NCBI RefSeq assembly: GCF_002078355.1
Contig: NZ_CP015363.1
Location: 62,001 to 126,000, forward strand
DNA length: 64,000 nt
Origin: Ferroplasma acidiphilum
GTDB taxonomy: Archaea; Thermoplasmatota; Thermoplasmata; Thermoplasmatales; Thermoplasmataceae
Direction: 5' to 3'
In this document: one piece after another, positions 1 to 8,346 of the stretch
Numbering within the stretch: position 1 is the first letter of the stretch
Layout: each line of letters begins with the position of its first letter
Notes under the pieces: model-generated
Seen by the model: only the letters and a program-made list of their open reading frames with translations
Database searches by the model: none
What the model was told of the DNA's origin: nothing
Program-made: the position numbers and the translations under genes

Positions 1-1
1 T

Positions 2-328
2 ATGAAAGTATTTTCCGTTGTTTCAATGTCACAGGAGTCATATCTCGACAATATTACAGAGGAACTCATAAAAATATCAATGGAGGCTGGCGTGTACGGG
101 CTGGTTGCACCCGGAAACCGCCCCTATTACCTTAAAAAAGTCAAAGAACTTTCAGAAGGATTAAAAATAATTTCCCCGGGTGTAGGTGCCCAGGGCGGTG
201 ATATAGTAAATGCAATGCTTTTGGGGTCTGACTATGTAATAATAGGAAGATCTATTTACAACTCCCCTGACCCGTTGGAAACCCTTGAAGGTTTTTCCAG
301 CAGTATTAACAATAAATTAAATAAATAG
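2..328 (+). CDS. pyrF: Orotidine 5'-phosphate decarboxylase, C-terminal part
   Basis: This is the last 108 residues of OMP decarboxylase, which makes UMP in the final step of pyrimidine synthesis. The reading frame is open at the left edge, so the start and the catalytic Lys/Asp cluster lie outside the window. The visible part has the phosphate-binding end of the TIM barrel: a loop reading SPGVGAQGGD near residue 60 and GRSIYNSPDP near residue 82, both typical of archaeal PyrF. The next gene starts 16 bp downstream on the same strand, so the two may be co-transcribed. Confidence 0.93.
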   Translation: MKVFSVVSMSQESYLDNITEELIKISMEAGVYGLVAPGNRPYYLKKVKELSEGLKIISPGVGAQGGDIVNAMLLGSDYVIIGRSIYNSPDPLETLEGFSSSINNKLNK

Positions 329-344
329 AGTCACATATTATTAT

Positions 345-1064
345 ATGTATATTGGCGTTTTAAATTTCAAAGGCACAATAACAGGGAGTTCGCCGGGCAC
401 CTATATGCCTGCCCTGCGTTATATAGAAAGGAAAAACAAGGTAAAAGCATTGCTTATTGTTATAAACTCCGGAGGCGGGGATGCCAACGCCACAGAAATA
501 CTCTATAATCAATTAATGAAAATATCCAGTAAAAAACCGGTTTATGCCCTGATAGAGGGAATAGGCGCATCCGGAGCCTACTGGCTTGCATGTTCAGCAG
601 AAAAAATATTTGCTATGCGGACATCGCTTGTGGGTTCAATCGGCGTTATAAGCATGTCACCTGACTTTTCAGAATTCCTTGATACCCTGGGCATAAAAAT
701 GAGGATAAATAAGGTTGGAAAATATAAGGATATAAATTCTCCATTCAGGCCAATGACGGAGGAGGAAAATACCATTTATAACAATATTATGAAGGACGTT
801 TACTCAGTATTCAGGGAAGAGGTCAAGAAGAGAAGAAACCTTGGTGAAGATATCATGGAAGATATTGCAACCGGGCTTGTATTTTCTGCAGAACAGGCAA
901 AGAAAAATGGGCTAATAGATGGAATAGCCAATCTGGAAACTGTGGTTGATGAATTAAAAGCAAAAACAGGAACAAATTCTATAAAAAATCTCACACCAAA
1001 AAGGCCATTTATTTCCCGTTTAATGTCCATGTCTTTCGAGGCTATATATAACGTTATAAAATAA
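345..1064 (+). CDS. sppA: Signal peptide peptidase SppA-like serine protease (S49)
   Basis: A 239-residue S49 family protease. These enzymes degrade leftover signal peptides in the membrane by a Ser/Lys dyad. The likely nucleophile is Ser76 in GASGAYW and the general base is Lys128 in GKYKD; the 52-residue spacing equals that known for archaeal SppA. SLVGSIGV, a family motif, follows the serine. Unlike most SppA proteins there is no clear N-terminal membrane anchor: the ATG at 345 leads directly into the first beta strand. It could be a soluble or peripherally attached form. It follows pyrF by 16 bp. Confidence 0.87.
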   Translation: MYIGVLNFKGTITGSSPGTYMPALRYIERKNKVKALLIVINSGGGDANATEILYNQLMKISSKKPVYALIEGIGASGAYWLACSAEKIFAMRTSLVGSIGVISMSPDFSEFLDTLGIKMRINKVGKYKDINSPFRPMTEEENTIYNNIMKDVYSVFREEVKKRRNLGEDIMEDIATGLVFSAEQAKKNGLIDGIANLETVVDELKAKTGTNSIKNLTPKRPFISRLMSMSFEAIYNVIK

Positions 1065-1105
1065 ATTTCCTGGAATTAGCTAGTGAATTCCATATTGCAA
1101 TAATA

Positions 1106-2116
1106 TCATTTCAGGAAGGACCTGTACACTTTTTTTATATTGCTGTATACTGGTGCAGTATTGCCGCCAAGGAGGTATGATATTCCGAAAGCCGCACCGA
1201 ATCCAGTGCCTTCTTTTACATATCCTTCATCGTAATATTTCAATCCAGTTATCCCGGAAAAATTCATGTTTGCATATAATACGCTTTGCCCGGCAAGCTT
1301 TCTCATAAGTTTTTCCTTATCTTTCATAATATAGCCTGTTGTGAAGACATACCGGTTATTATTGCCATTTATCAACCTGTCAAGGTAAAAAACTGTTGCC
1401 ATCTGGGTACCTCCTGCATAAAATAATGTTGATTTATTAATAACACTGCCAATACCCAGGGAAATTGCCATCATATAATCGCCGAATTCAGCCACGCTAT
1501 CATTATAACCTGGCAACTTTCCAGTCCTCTCCAGTGCACGGGCTGTAAATGATTCTTTTATTGCATCTGGAGAATTTTTCATTGAACTGCTTGTCATTTC
1601 ACCAATGCCAATAGAGGAAAGTACAGTGTGGGCAGTTGTGGTACCTCCAGGAACACTTTCTGCAAGAAATATAAATTTATACTTTCCATCAAGCAAATTC
1701 CCGAGATAACTCCCATAAGCCTTTGCCCTTTCATAAAATTGCAATGCCTTTTCCTTTGAGCCGTCACCCGCACTTCCCAGTGATGTTTTTATGAATGGAA
1801 CTGCAGGATCCTGGATAAATCCAGCATCCATAATTAAGGTATTTATGCCCGATATTTCATTGGCCCCCCTTGTTATTATTGATGGTGTAGGAATGCCCTC
1901 TTCTGTCATTGGAACAACATCATAGCTTATGCATTTCCCTGCTGATATTATTTCAGAATCCAGTACCGGTGTCAGTTTGGTAAGCTCCGGAGACGCACCT
2001 GCCGCAGAAATACCGGGAATTGTTGATACCTGAGTTGTACCTCCAAGAAGAATATAAAGTATATCATGCCTATCTGTAATTTTGTTATAAACATTATTGC
2101 CTTCAACTATTTCCAT
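1106..2116 (-). CDS. CobT-like nicotinate-nucleotide phosphoribosyltransferase family protein (UPF0284)
   Basis: A 336-residue protein of the archaeal CobT-like family, distant from bacterial CobT, the enzyme that activates the lower ligand base of cobalamin. Family signs are the N-terminal LLGGTTQVS segment, the PGISAAGASPELT region, a Gly-rich VPGGTTTAHTVLSSIG stretch and the C-terminal TGFGAAFGISYLLGG. It is the last gene of a four-gene minus-strand cobalamin cluster, which supports a role in nucleotide-loop assembly. The gap of 71 bp to the preceding cbiB-type gene may hold its own ribosome site. Which base it activates cannot be read from the sequence. Confidence 0.85.
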   Translation of the reverse strand: MEIVEGNNVYNKITDRHDILYILLGGTTQVSTIPGISAAGASPELTKLTPVLDSEIISAGKCISYDVVPMTEEGIPTPSIITRGANEISGINTLIMDAGFIQDPAVPFIKTSLGSAGDGSKEKALQFYERAKAYGSYLGNLLDGKYKFIFLAESVPGGTTTAHTVLSSIGIGEMTSSSMKNSPDAIKESFTARALERTGKLPGYNDSVAEFGDYMMAISLGIGSVINKSTLFYAGGTQMATVFYLDRLINGNNNRYVFTTGYIMKDKEKLMRKLAGQSVLYANMNFSGITGLKYYDEGYVKEGTGFGAAFGISYLLGGNTAPVYSNIKKVYRSFLK

Positions 2117-2187
2117 AAATTGCCATTGCCGCGATATTATAATACTTCTGCTGAAATCATGTTTAAATTCATTAAAGGAAATTTTAT

Positions 2188-3144
2188 TTAGAATAAGAGA
2201 AAGATATGCAACACAAACAGGACAAGCATTACTGGAATAACAAATATCAGCAGGGTTAAAACTGAGGAAAGGTAGTATATACGCATTGCTTTCTTTATAT
2301 CATTAACACCGGGGGATTTTGCATCAGGATTTATTATGTATTCACCGGATTTCTCAAGCCTGATGCCAAGCACTTTAGCCATTGCCCCCATGCTGTATCC
2401 TGCATTCAGGCTGTCTGTTGTATTTACTATCCTGGTTTTTGCGTATTTAATGCCCAGAAGGAAAGCACTGATGCCGAATATAAATGGTGCCATTCTTGAA
2501 GTGATAAAGTTTGTAATAGAATCTCCAATTGCAGTGCACCTCCCGAATTCATAGTGGATATTGTCACGATATGCTATATTGGAATCCATAGTATTGATAA
2601 CCCGGGCCACCATTGCACCAGCGATGCCAAAAAACGCATAGAAGAACATTGGAGTGAGATATCCATCTACAAAGCCTTCTGCAATAGTTTCTACTGCCGC
2701 AGATGCGATTTTGCCAGAATCCATACTGGAGGTGTCCCTCCGGACAACCAAGGATGTGTATTTTTTAGCAGAATCCAGATCACCTTTTTCCAGTGCATTT
2801 ATAATTCTGTTTACATGTGTTCCCATACCCCTTATAGAAAATGTACTTTTAAGGAAATATATATAGATAAAAGCGAAAAGAATAAGCAATATAGTATTTT
2901 TGGCTATGTATAATAAATACAGTACGGCAAGCAATGGAACCGTATTTATAAGTATAATAGAAATAAGAAAAAAACATCCGGCTGCTATTTTATTATTCTT
3001 TGAAATAAACCGTGTTTTTAGATTTGATATTGTAATGCCTATAAAAACTACGGGGTGTATCCTGTTTTGAGGCTCCCCTATAACAACATCAAATAAAATA
3101 GAAAAGAATAAAATTAATAATGCCAGGACAAGCAATTCAATCAT
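2188..3144 (-). CDS. cbiB: Adenosylcobinamide-phosphate synthase CbiB/CobD
   Basis: A 318-residue polytopic membrane protein that joins the aminopropanol (phosphate) arm to adenosylcobyric acid. The start of the family is easy to see: FDVVIGEPQNRIHPVVFIG near residues 18-36. A conserved block around residues 133-165 (VVRRDTSSMDSGKIASAAVETIAEG) matches CbiB, as does NTMDSNIAYRD further on. There are several hydrophobic segments, the last at the C-terminus. Its start overlaps the stop of the upstream cbiP gene by 4 bp (ATGA), which indicates translational coupling. Confidence 0.93.
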   Translation of the reverse strand: MIELLVLALLILFFSILFDVVIGEPQNRIHPVVFIGITISNLKTRFISKNNKIAAGCFFLISIILINTVPLLAVLYLLYIAKNTILLILFAFIYIYFLKSTFSIRGMGTHVNRIINALEKGDLDSAKKYTSLVVRRDTSSMDSGKIASAAVETIAEGFVDGYLTPMFFYAFFGIAGAMVARVINTMDSNIAYRDNIHYEFGRCTAIGDSITNFITSRMAPFIFGISAFLLGIKYAKTRIVNTTDSLNAGYSMGAMAKVLGIRLEKSGEYIINPDAKSPGVNDIKKAMRIYYLSSVLTLLIFVIPVMLVLFVLHIFLLF

Positions 3145-4562
3145 AATATCAAATCTTCTAGCAGTTCCATATTCATATTCCCGGTAAATAGCTTTGAGGT
3201 TGCAGCTATATTTTTAATCATGGTTTTTCTGTAATCTCCACTCTCAATATTCAGCAGGCGATTCAGTAATGCCCTATTCTCAAATATTCCGTGTATGTTT
3301 GTCCCATATATATTTCCACGCACAGACCCCTCAGGCTTTCCATCAATGTATGCCAGGGGCGGCTCCATATTCCTCACTATTGACCCATAATGTATTTCGT
3401 AACCTTCTCCATGAATTCCACCTGGAAAAATCTTATCATTCAGGGTGTAGTTCACAGCACCTGTAATCTTTTTATTTTTAAATTCTGTATCTATATCCAG
3501 TATTTCCAGGCATTTTATTTCCCTTTCCCCGGATTCCACATTATCATTATCTATGACCCGCTTGCCCAGCATCTGATACCCGCCACATATGCCAATTATT
3601 GTTTTCGTTGCCTGAAGTGATATCAATTTGCTGGCTATCCCATATTTTTCCATATAATGAAGATCCTCACCCACAAGTTTTGATCCTGGCAATATTATAA
3701 CATCGCATCTGTCCAGTGCATCAATGTTGTCCTTATCCACGAATGTGAATCCAATATTGAGCAGGTAAAATGGGTCAAAATCGCTGTAAACTTCCATATG
3801 TGGATATTTTATTATGCAGATTCTATGGTTCTGTATAGCCGGCTTATTATAATTCAATGAATCTTCACCTGGAAGGGAAATACCAGAATATGGGATAACC
3901 CCAATAACCTTCTTTCCTGTCAGTTCCTCCAGCTTTAATATTCCTGGAGAAAGCATATCAGAATTTCCCCTCATCCTGTTTATTACCAGGTATTTTACAA
4001 GATTACTATCAGGCATGAGTTTTACAGTGCCATAAAGGGATGCAAAGACGCCTCCCTTCTCAATATCTGAAATTAGAATTGCAGGGGTACCGTACATACT
4101 GGAAACATATGAATTTGCAAAATCACGATCCTGCATATTTATCTCTGCAGCTGAACCTGCACCTTCAGATATTATAATGTCATATTCACCGGAAAGCCTA
4201 TCTATTGCACCCTTTATTATTGCTTCAGCATTATTTTTCAGGTAACTGTAATACTCTTCTATTTTCATGCTTCCTATAGATTTCCCTTCTACTACAATCT
4301 GTGATTTTCCCATTCCTTCCGGTTTTATAAGAAACGGATTCATATATTTAGAAGGCTCTGCACCCGCAGCAATAGCCTGAAGCCACTGGGCCCTTGATAT
4401 TTCAGAAGAATCCTTTAAAGATATGGAGTTCAGGGACATATTTACTGCCTTAAACGGTGCAACTCTATAGCCTTTTCTGGAGAAATAATAACACAGGGAC
4501 ATAGCCAGTGTGCTTTTCCCTGAATCAGAGGAGGTTCCGAGAACCTGTATCATTTTAACCAT
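3141..4562 (-). CDS. cbiP: Adenosylcobyric acid synthase CbiP/CobQ
   Basis: This glutamine-dependent ATPase amidates four side chains of the corrin ring. The N-terminus carries a P-loop, GTSSDSGKS. The C-terminal half is a class I glutamine amidotransferase domain with the nucleophile Cys in GICGGYQMLG and the His of NIHGIFEN. The ATG at 4562 is preferred because GGTGA lies 5 bp before it. A GTG at 4571 and an ATG at 4553 are also in frame; the last begins exactly at the P-loop strand. It overlaps the end of the upstream aminotransferase gene by 8 bp. Length about 473 residues is normal for CobQ. Confidence 0.94.
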   Translation of the reverse strand: MVKMIQVLGTSSDSGKSTLAMSLCYYFSRKGYRVAPFKAVNMSLNSISLKDSSEISRAQWLQAIAAGAEPSKYMNPFLIKPEGMGKSQIVVEGKSIGSMKIEEYYSYLKNNAEAIIKGAIDRLSGEYDIIISEGAGSAAEINMQDRDFANSYVSSMYGTPAILISDIEKGGVFASLYGTVKLMPDSNLVKYLVINRMRGNSDMLSPGILKLEELTGKKVIGVIPYSGISLPGEDSLNYNKPAIQNHRICIIKYPHMEVYSDFDPFYLLNIGFTFVDKDNIDALDRCDVIILPGSKLVGEDLHYMEKYGIASKLISLQATKTIIGICGGYQMLGKRVIDNDNVESGEREIKCLEILDIDTEFKNKKITGAVNYTLNDKIFPGGIHGEGYEIHYGSIVRNMEPPLAYIDGKPEGSVRGNIYGTNIHGIFENRALLNRLLNIESGDYRKTMIKNIAATSKLFTGNMNMELLEDLIL

Positions 4563-5583
4563 GTATGTCACCGGTATAATAACTTAAGGCGTTAATTAAA
4601 ACTTTATTTTTAACCCTTTTTTTTACACTTATTCTCATATAGTTGCTTCCGAACTCATTGTAATCATCCAGTAGCCTTATCATTATATTTTTACCTGCTA
4701 GATAGGCTTTAAGCTGGGGGCCATCAATATTGCCTGGCAATTGAAATGTTATGTAGTTTGCCCTTGGCTTCCCTACAGTACGGAAACCCATATTTTTAAG
4801 AGATTTTATAAGATAATTTCTTTCTGTTTCTGTGCTCCTGGCCACATTGCTTAAATCCTGTATGTTCCCATCTATATATGCAAGGGCTGCCTGATTGATT
4901 CTCCAGGGTTCAAGCTTCTCTTCAATATTGTGTATTGTTGTACTGTTAGATGCAATATACCCTAGCCTTAATCCCGGAATGGAAAGTATTTTTGTCATGG
5001 ACCTGCCGATTATAACATTGTTATATTTTTCAATTAATTCTCTTTCTATTATTTCCCTATCATTTACAAACCATATGAATGACTCATCCAGAAATACTGT
5101 TGAATTTTTCTTCATTGCAATTTCTATTATAGTATAAATGCTGCTGGAACTCATCAACTGACCGGTAGGGCTATCAGGATATACAAGAAATAACGCTTCA
5201 AAATTGAAATTACTTAAAATCTCAGGATGGCCATTTAGAACATTAAAGGGAATAATTATTCTCTTTCCCTCAATTTGAGGTTTCAGATATTCTGTAAAGG
5301 AAGGAGAAATAATAATTACATTGCCTTTAATTGATGCCAGGAAAGTATGAATGAATGCTGTAAGCCCTGAAACCAGAGAAATATTAGCCGGATTAAACTC
5401 ATTGCTCGCCAGGATCTTTTTATACGCAGCCAGGTTTGTCTCCGGATAGTTTTCTATATATTCTTTTTTTATAATAAAATTTTTAATCCTGTTAAAATCA
5501 CTTATACTGGCTGAGAAATCCAGTATACTGGACAAACTTGCCTGATTTTCCCGGGCAAAGTCGTATATGTTGCCACCATGCAT
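4555..5583 (-). CDS. CobC/CobD-like PLP aminotransferase (threonine-phosphate decarboxylase type)
   Basis: A 342-residue fold-type I PLP enzyme. The N-terminal HGGNIYDFA and DFSASISDF motifs are those of L-threonine-O-3-phosphate decarboxylase and histidinol-phosphate aminotransferase relatives. A DES motif follows near residue 155, then the PLP-binding lysine in GRSMTKILSIPGLRLGY. In bacteria this enzyme makes the aminopropanol phosphate linker of cobalamin, and it leads a cobalamin operon here, so that is the likely role. Histidinol-phosphate aminotransferase is the alternative, but no his genes are nearby. A TATA box lies 20-28 bp before the ATG, so the mRNA is probably leaderless. Confidence 0.85.
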   Translation of the reverse strand: MHGGNIYDFARENQASLSSILDFSASISDFNRIKNFIIKKEYIENYPETNLAAYKKILASNEFNPANISLVSGLTAFIHTFLASIKGNVIIISPSFTEYLKPQIEGKRIIIPFNVLNGHPEILSNFNFEALFLVYPDSPTGQLMSSSSIYTIIEIAMKKNSTVFLDESFIWFVNDREIIERELIEKYNNVIIGRSMTKILSIPGLRLGYIASNSTTIHNIEEKLEPWRINQAALAYIDGNIQDLSNVARSTETERNYLIKSLKNMGFRTVGKPRANYITFQLPGNIDGPQLKAYLAGKNIMIRLLDDYNEFGSNYMRISVKKRVKNKVLINALSYYTGDIHG

Positions 5584-5602
5584 TTTTGTTTATCATTATT
5601 TG

Positions 5603-5610
5603 TTATATAA
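5603..5610 (-). promoter_or_regulatory. TATA box of the cobalamin operon
   Basis: TTATATAA centred about 24 bp before the ATG at 5583. A second copy of the same AT-rich block (5611-5620) lies just upstream. The spacing predicts a transcript beginning at or next to the start codon. Confidence 0.55.
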
Positions 5611-5669
5611 TTTTATATAATTTTAAAGCAAATTTATAATATTGTTGTATTTGTTAGTTAACAGTAATA

Positions 5670-5677
5670 CTTATATA
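5670..5677 (+). promoter_or_regulatory. TATA box of the coiled-coil gene
   Basis: CTTATATA about 28 bp before position 5701, in the divergent intergenic region shared with the cobalamin operon. If initiation is near 5700 the coiled-coil gene has a leader of about 73 nt, or else it uses the in-frame TTG at 5701. Confidence 0.45.
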
Positions 5678-5772
5678 GTCTTTTTAAATACAAATTTTAA
5701 TTGCAGATATATGTGAAATGGATTTTTACTAATCCTTCCGTATTATCTGAAATAAGATATCGAAGTGTTAGC

Positions 5773-6657
5773 ATGACAGACCTTTTGGAAGATTTTGAGA
5801 CAAAAAAAGAGGCAATCAGAGATGAAGTAGAACTCCATATTAAAAAGCGAGATGAAGCCAATGCAGAAGCCCAGAAGTACGCGAAGATCCGTGATGAGTT
5901 AAATCAGAAAACCCACGAAATGCGTGAACACGCAAAGGAAAAAATCGCTGAAAAAAATGAGTTAATTGAGAAAATTAAAACTTTGAGGGACGAAAAGGAA
6001 GTTCATTACAAAAATCTTTCTGAATTGAAAAAGCAGCTACGTGAGTACAGGTCAAGCCTTGGTACCAATATTGATATTAAGGACATTAAAGCTAAAGAGA
6101 AAGAGTTGCAGTACCTTGAGAGAAGGCAGCAGACAACCGAGTTGAAAAAGGACGAAGAAAATAAAATCATTGTTGAAATAAGAAGGTTAAACAATGAAAT
6201 AAAAAAGTCAAAAACACTCAGGGAGCAGGAACTTTTAAAGAATGGCGATGTAAAGGAACTTACTGACAAGATCAATGAAGAAAGGACTGTAGGAGAAGAA
6301 TATAAAAAGGAAATAGAAGATCTGTCAAACAGGATCTCACAGCTCAGTGATGAAATTAACGATGAACTCCAAAAGCTTGATGAGGTTCGCAAGGTCGCTG
6401 ACGAGAATCACGAAACATTTATTAAATATAGCCAGGAGTCCGAAGCAGAACACGCAGCTTTCCTGAAGGCAAAAATAGAGCTCAAGGACATGGAGAAGGC
6501 TATATATTCCATAAGGAATAAATCCAAGGTCACAAAGAGAAAGGAAAAGGAATCTGAACTCCAGGAAAAGGCTTCTGAACTTTATGAGAAATTCAAGGCC
6601 GGAGAGCAGCTAACTACCGAGGACCTTTTAATATTGCAGAAGGCAGGTTTCCTTTAA
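5773..6657 (+). CDS. Archaeal coiled-coil protein (COG1340 type)
   Basis: About 294 residues, almost wholly heptad-patterned and very rich in Glu, Lys and Arg, so a long soluble coiled coil. It fits the conserved archaeal COG1340 group, whose function is unknown. The ATG at 5773 begins with MTDLLEDFETKK, as charged as the rest. An in-frame TTG at 5701 would add 24 residues unlike the body, so ATG is preferred. The C-terminus ends in a short hydrophilic ELYEKFKAGEQLTTEDLLILQKAG segment that often closes these proteins. It is monocistronic. Confidence 0.8.
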   Translation: MTDLLEDFETKKEAIRDEVELHIKKRDEANAEAQKYAKIRDELNQKTHEMREHAKEKIAEKNELIEKIKTLRDEKEVHYKNLSELKKQLREYRSSLGTNIDIKDIKAKEKELQYLERRQQTTELKKDEENKIIVEIRRLNNEIKKSKTLREQELLKNGDVKELTDKINEERTVGEEYKKEIEDLSNRISQLSDEINDELQKLDEVRKVADENHETFIKYSQESEAEHAAFLKAKIELKDMEKAIYSIRNKSKVTKRKEKESELQEKASELYEKFKAGEQLTTEDLLILQKAGFL

Positions 6658-7153
6658 TCCTGTTTTTAGTTTGTATATTACATTTACCAGCAATTTTCCA
6701 TATTTTATAACTTATTTTAAGTGGAACAAGGATTTAGATTTATTAGCAATATGGGTTGCATACTCCTGGCTCCAGATTTCAAATTAAATTATAGAAATGT
6801 TGTTGATTGAACTATCTTAAACATAATATGGCAAAATTAAAATGATAGACTAAATAATGTACCGGCTATAAACTCAGGTGGCGGTATTAAAATGCAAGGG
6901 AAAAACGGCAGTTCAAATAGTTTATATGCAGGAATTCTCCTGATATTATCGGGATTTGCCATTCTTTTTACCCTAGCAGTAGAAGGACTCGCCAGGGCAG
7001 GTTTTTTGCTTTTCTTTCCCTTTATAGTTAGCAGCAGCCCTCTGGCATTTATCCCGTTTATCCTCATTTTCTCCGGAATCATTTTACTGTTTATCTCTTT
7101 TCCTTTAAATTTGAATAAAGAATACGATAGGGAATATGGTATATACACAGAAC

Positions 7154-7162
7154 CAGAACATG
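7154..7162. repeat. Target site duplication, left copy
   Basis: CAGAACATG directly before the left inverted repeat of the IS5-family element. The identical right copy is at 8203-8211. Confidence 0.92.
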
Positions 7163-7230
7163 TAGTGTGTTGCATAATTCATTCTAATTTAATAATTATT
7201 CCATAATAAATTTAAAACTTAAAAGGTAAA

Positions 7231-7254
7231 CCCCTATATAGTGAAATATAGGGG
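7231..7254 (+). promoter_or_regulatory. Hairpin before the IS5 transposase start
   Basis: CCCCTATAT and ATATAGGGG form a perfect 9-bp stem with a 6-nt loop, ending 9 bases before the TTG start codon. A stem this close to the start could hinder translation of read-through messages from outside the element, a known control strategy in several IS families. Its role here is inferred. Confidence 0.6.
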
Positions 7255-7263
7255 CGATTTGCT

Positions 7264-8187
7264 TTGACACCACAAATCAATAATAAAATAAATAGAAGTA
7301 TAAAAAGATACTGGATTGGTTCCAACAGAAGATGGGAAAAGTATAATGAATCACTTGTAGACAGGGTGGAATACCTTACAGATCTGTCATTTATAAAGGA
7401 TTATGATACTCTATTAGAGGAAAAGAATAGTGGAAAAATAGGCCATCCATACAAAGTACCCGATGCATTGATAATGTATTTAGCGAGATTAAGATCTATA
7501 TTTAATGTACCGTTCAGGTCACTTGAAGGGATATTGAGATCCTTAGCGATTATAACAGGAATAAAATCAATATCATACAGTGAAATATTCAGGAGGATAA
7601 GGAGAATTAAGCCTGAATTGAATAATATTAACAATAAACTGGATTGCATTATAGATTCTACTGGATATAAAATAACAATAAGGGGAGATTACTTAGGCCA
7701 TAAATGGCATAAGAAAAGGAAGGGGTGGCTCAAATTACATGTAATAATATCATTGAAGGATGTTAATGTATTATCATTCACTATAACAGATGAGCATACA
7801 CATGATTCTAAAGCTGCTAGAAAACTATTGAGTAAAATGAAAAATAATATTCTAAGAATATTTGGGGATAGGGGATATGATTCAAAATATATCTACAATA
7901 TGTTCGGATATAATGCAGTAATACCCCCCAGGAAAAATGCCTCTACTAAATCCAGAGGTTCATCCACAAGGGCCAAGATTGTAAGATTTATAAAAAAGAA
8001 TTCCATGGAACAGTGGAAGGAGAATAATAGCTATGGTAAAAGGTGGATTGTAGAAATATATTTTTCAGGATTAAAAAGAGTAATGACAGAGGTTATTAAA
8101 GCTAAGAAAATAGAGTATATTATACAGGAATTAGCTCTTAAGGTTGTTAATTACAATATTATGAGGGGGATGACACATGCCTATTAA
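7264..8187 (+). CDS. IS5-family DDE transposase
   Basis: A 307-residue transposase. The DDE triad is visible: Asp131 in DST, Asp202 in FGDRGYD and Glu264 in RWIVEIYFSGLKR, the last being the Y/R-E signature of the IS5 family. An N-terminal region of about 120 residues should bind the ends. It begins with TTG at 7264; the next Met is residue 71, well inside the protein, so TTG is the true start and probably keeps expression low. The stop codon TAA lies inside the right inverted repeat. The frame is intact. Confidence 0.93.
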   Translation: MTPQINNKINRSIKRYWIGSNRRWEKYNESLVDRVEYLTDLSFIKDYDTLLEEKNSGKIGHPYKVPDALIMYLARLRSIFNVPFRSLEGILRSLAIITGIKSISYSEIFRRIRRIKPELNNINNKLDCIIDSTGYKITIRGDYLGHKWHKKRKGWLKLHVIISLKDVNVLSFTITDEHTHDSKAARKLLSKMKNNILRIFGDRGYDSKYIYNMFGYNAVIPPRKNASTKSRGSSTRAKIVRFIKKNSMEQWKENNSYGKRWIVEIYFSGLKRVMTEVIKAKKIEYIIQELALKVVNYNIMRGMTHAY

Positions 8188-8202
8188 TTATGCAACACAC
8201 TA

Positions 8203-8211
8203 CAGAACATG
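8203..8211. repeat. Target site duplication, right copy
   Basis: CAGAACATG directly after the right inverted repeat. It matches 7154-7162 exactly. Confidence 0.92.
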
Positions 8212-8346
8212 AAAAAGAGGAAAAGGAATCACATTTTGGCGGTTTCCTGATGATAGGCCCGATTCCTGTAATATTCGGAAATGATAAAAAGATGGTTTAT
8301 ATATCAATTGCCGTGGCAATATTCATCATAGCATTATACCTATCAT

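Larger units (their letters stand above)
7163..8202 (+). mobile_element. Complete IS5-family insertion sequence (1040 bp)
   Basis: Perfect 17-bp terminal inverted repeats, TAGTGTGTTGCATAATT at 7163-7179 and its complement at 8186-8202. The flanking 9-bp direct repeat CAGAACATG (7154-7162 and 8203-8211) is the target duplication. A 9-bp duplication and the DDE transposase type fit the IS903-like part of the IS5 family. Intact ends, repeats and transposase say the insertion is recent and may be active. Confidence 0.94.

Noticed and set aside
6006-6392. A 128-codon Ser-rich frame on the minus strand
   Set aside because: It is the complement of the coiled-coil gene; the Ser/Leu bias arises from its Glu/Lys codons.
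7163-7206. The C-terminal tail of the left DUF131 fragment as a natural protein end
   Set aside because: These codons come from the IS5 inverted repeat, so the ending is an insertion artefact.
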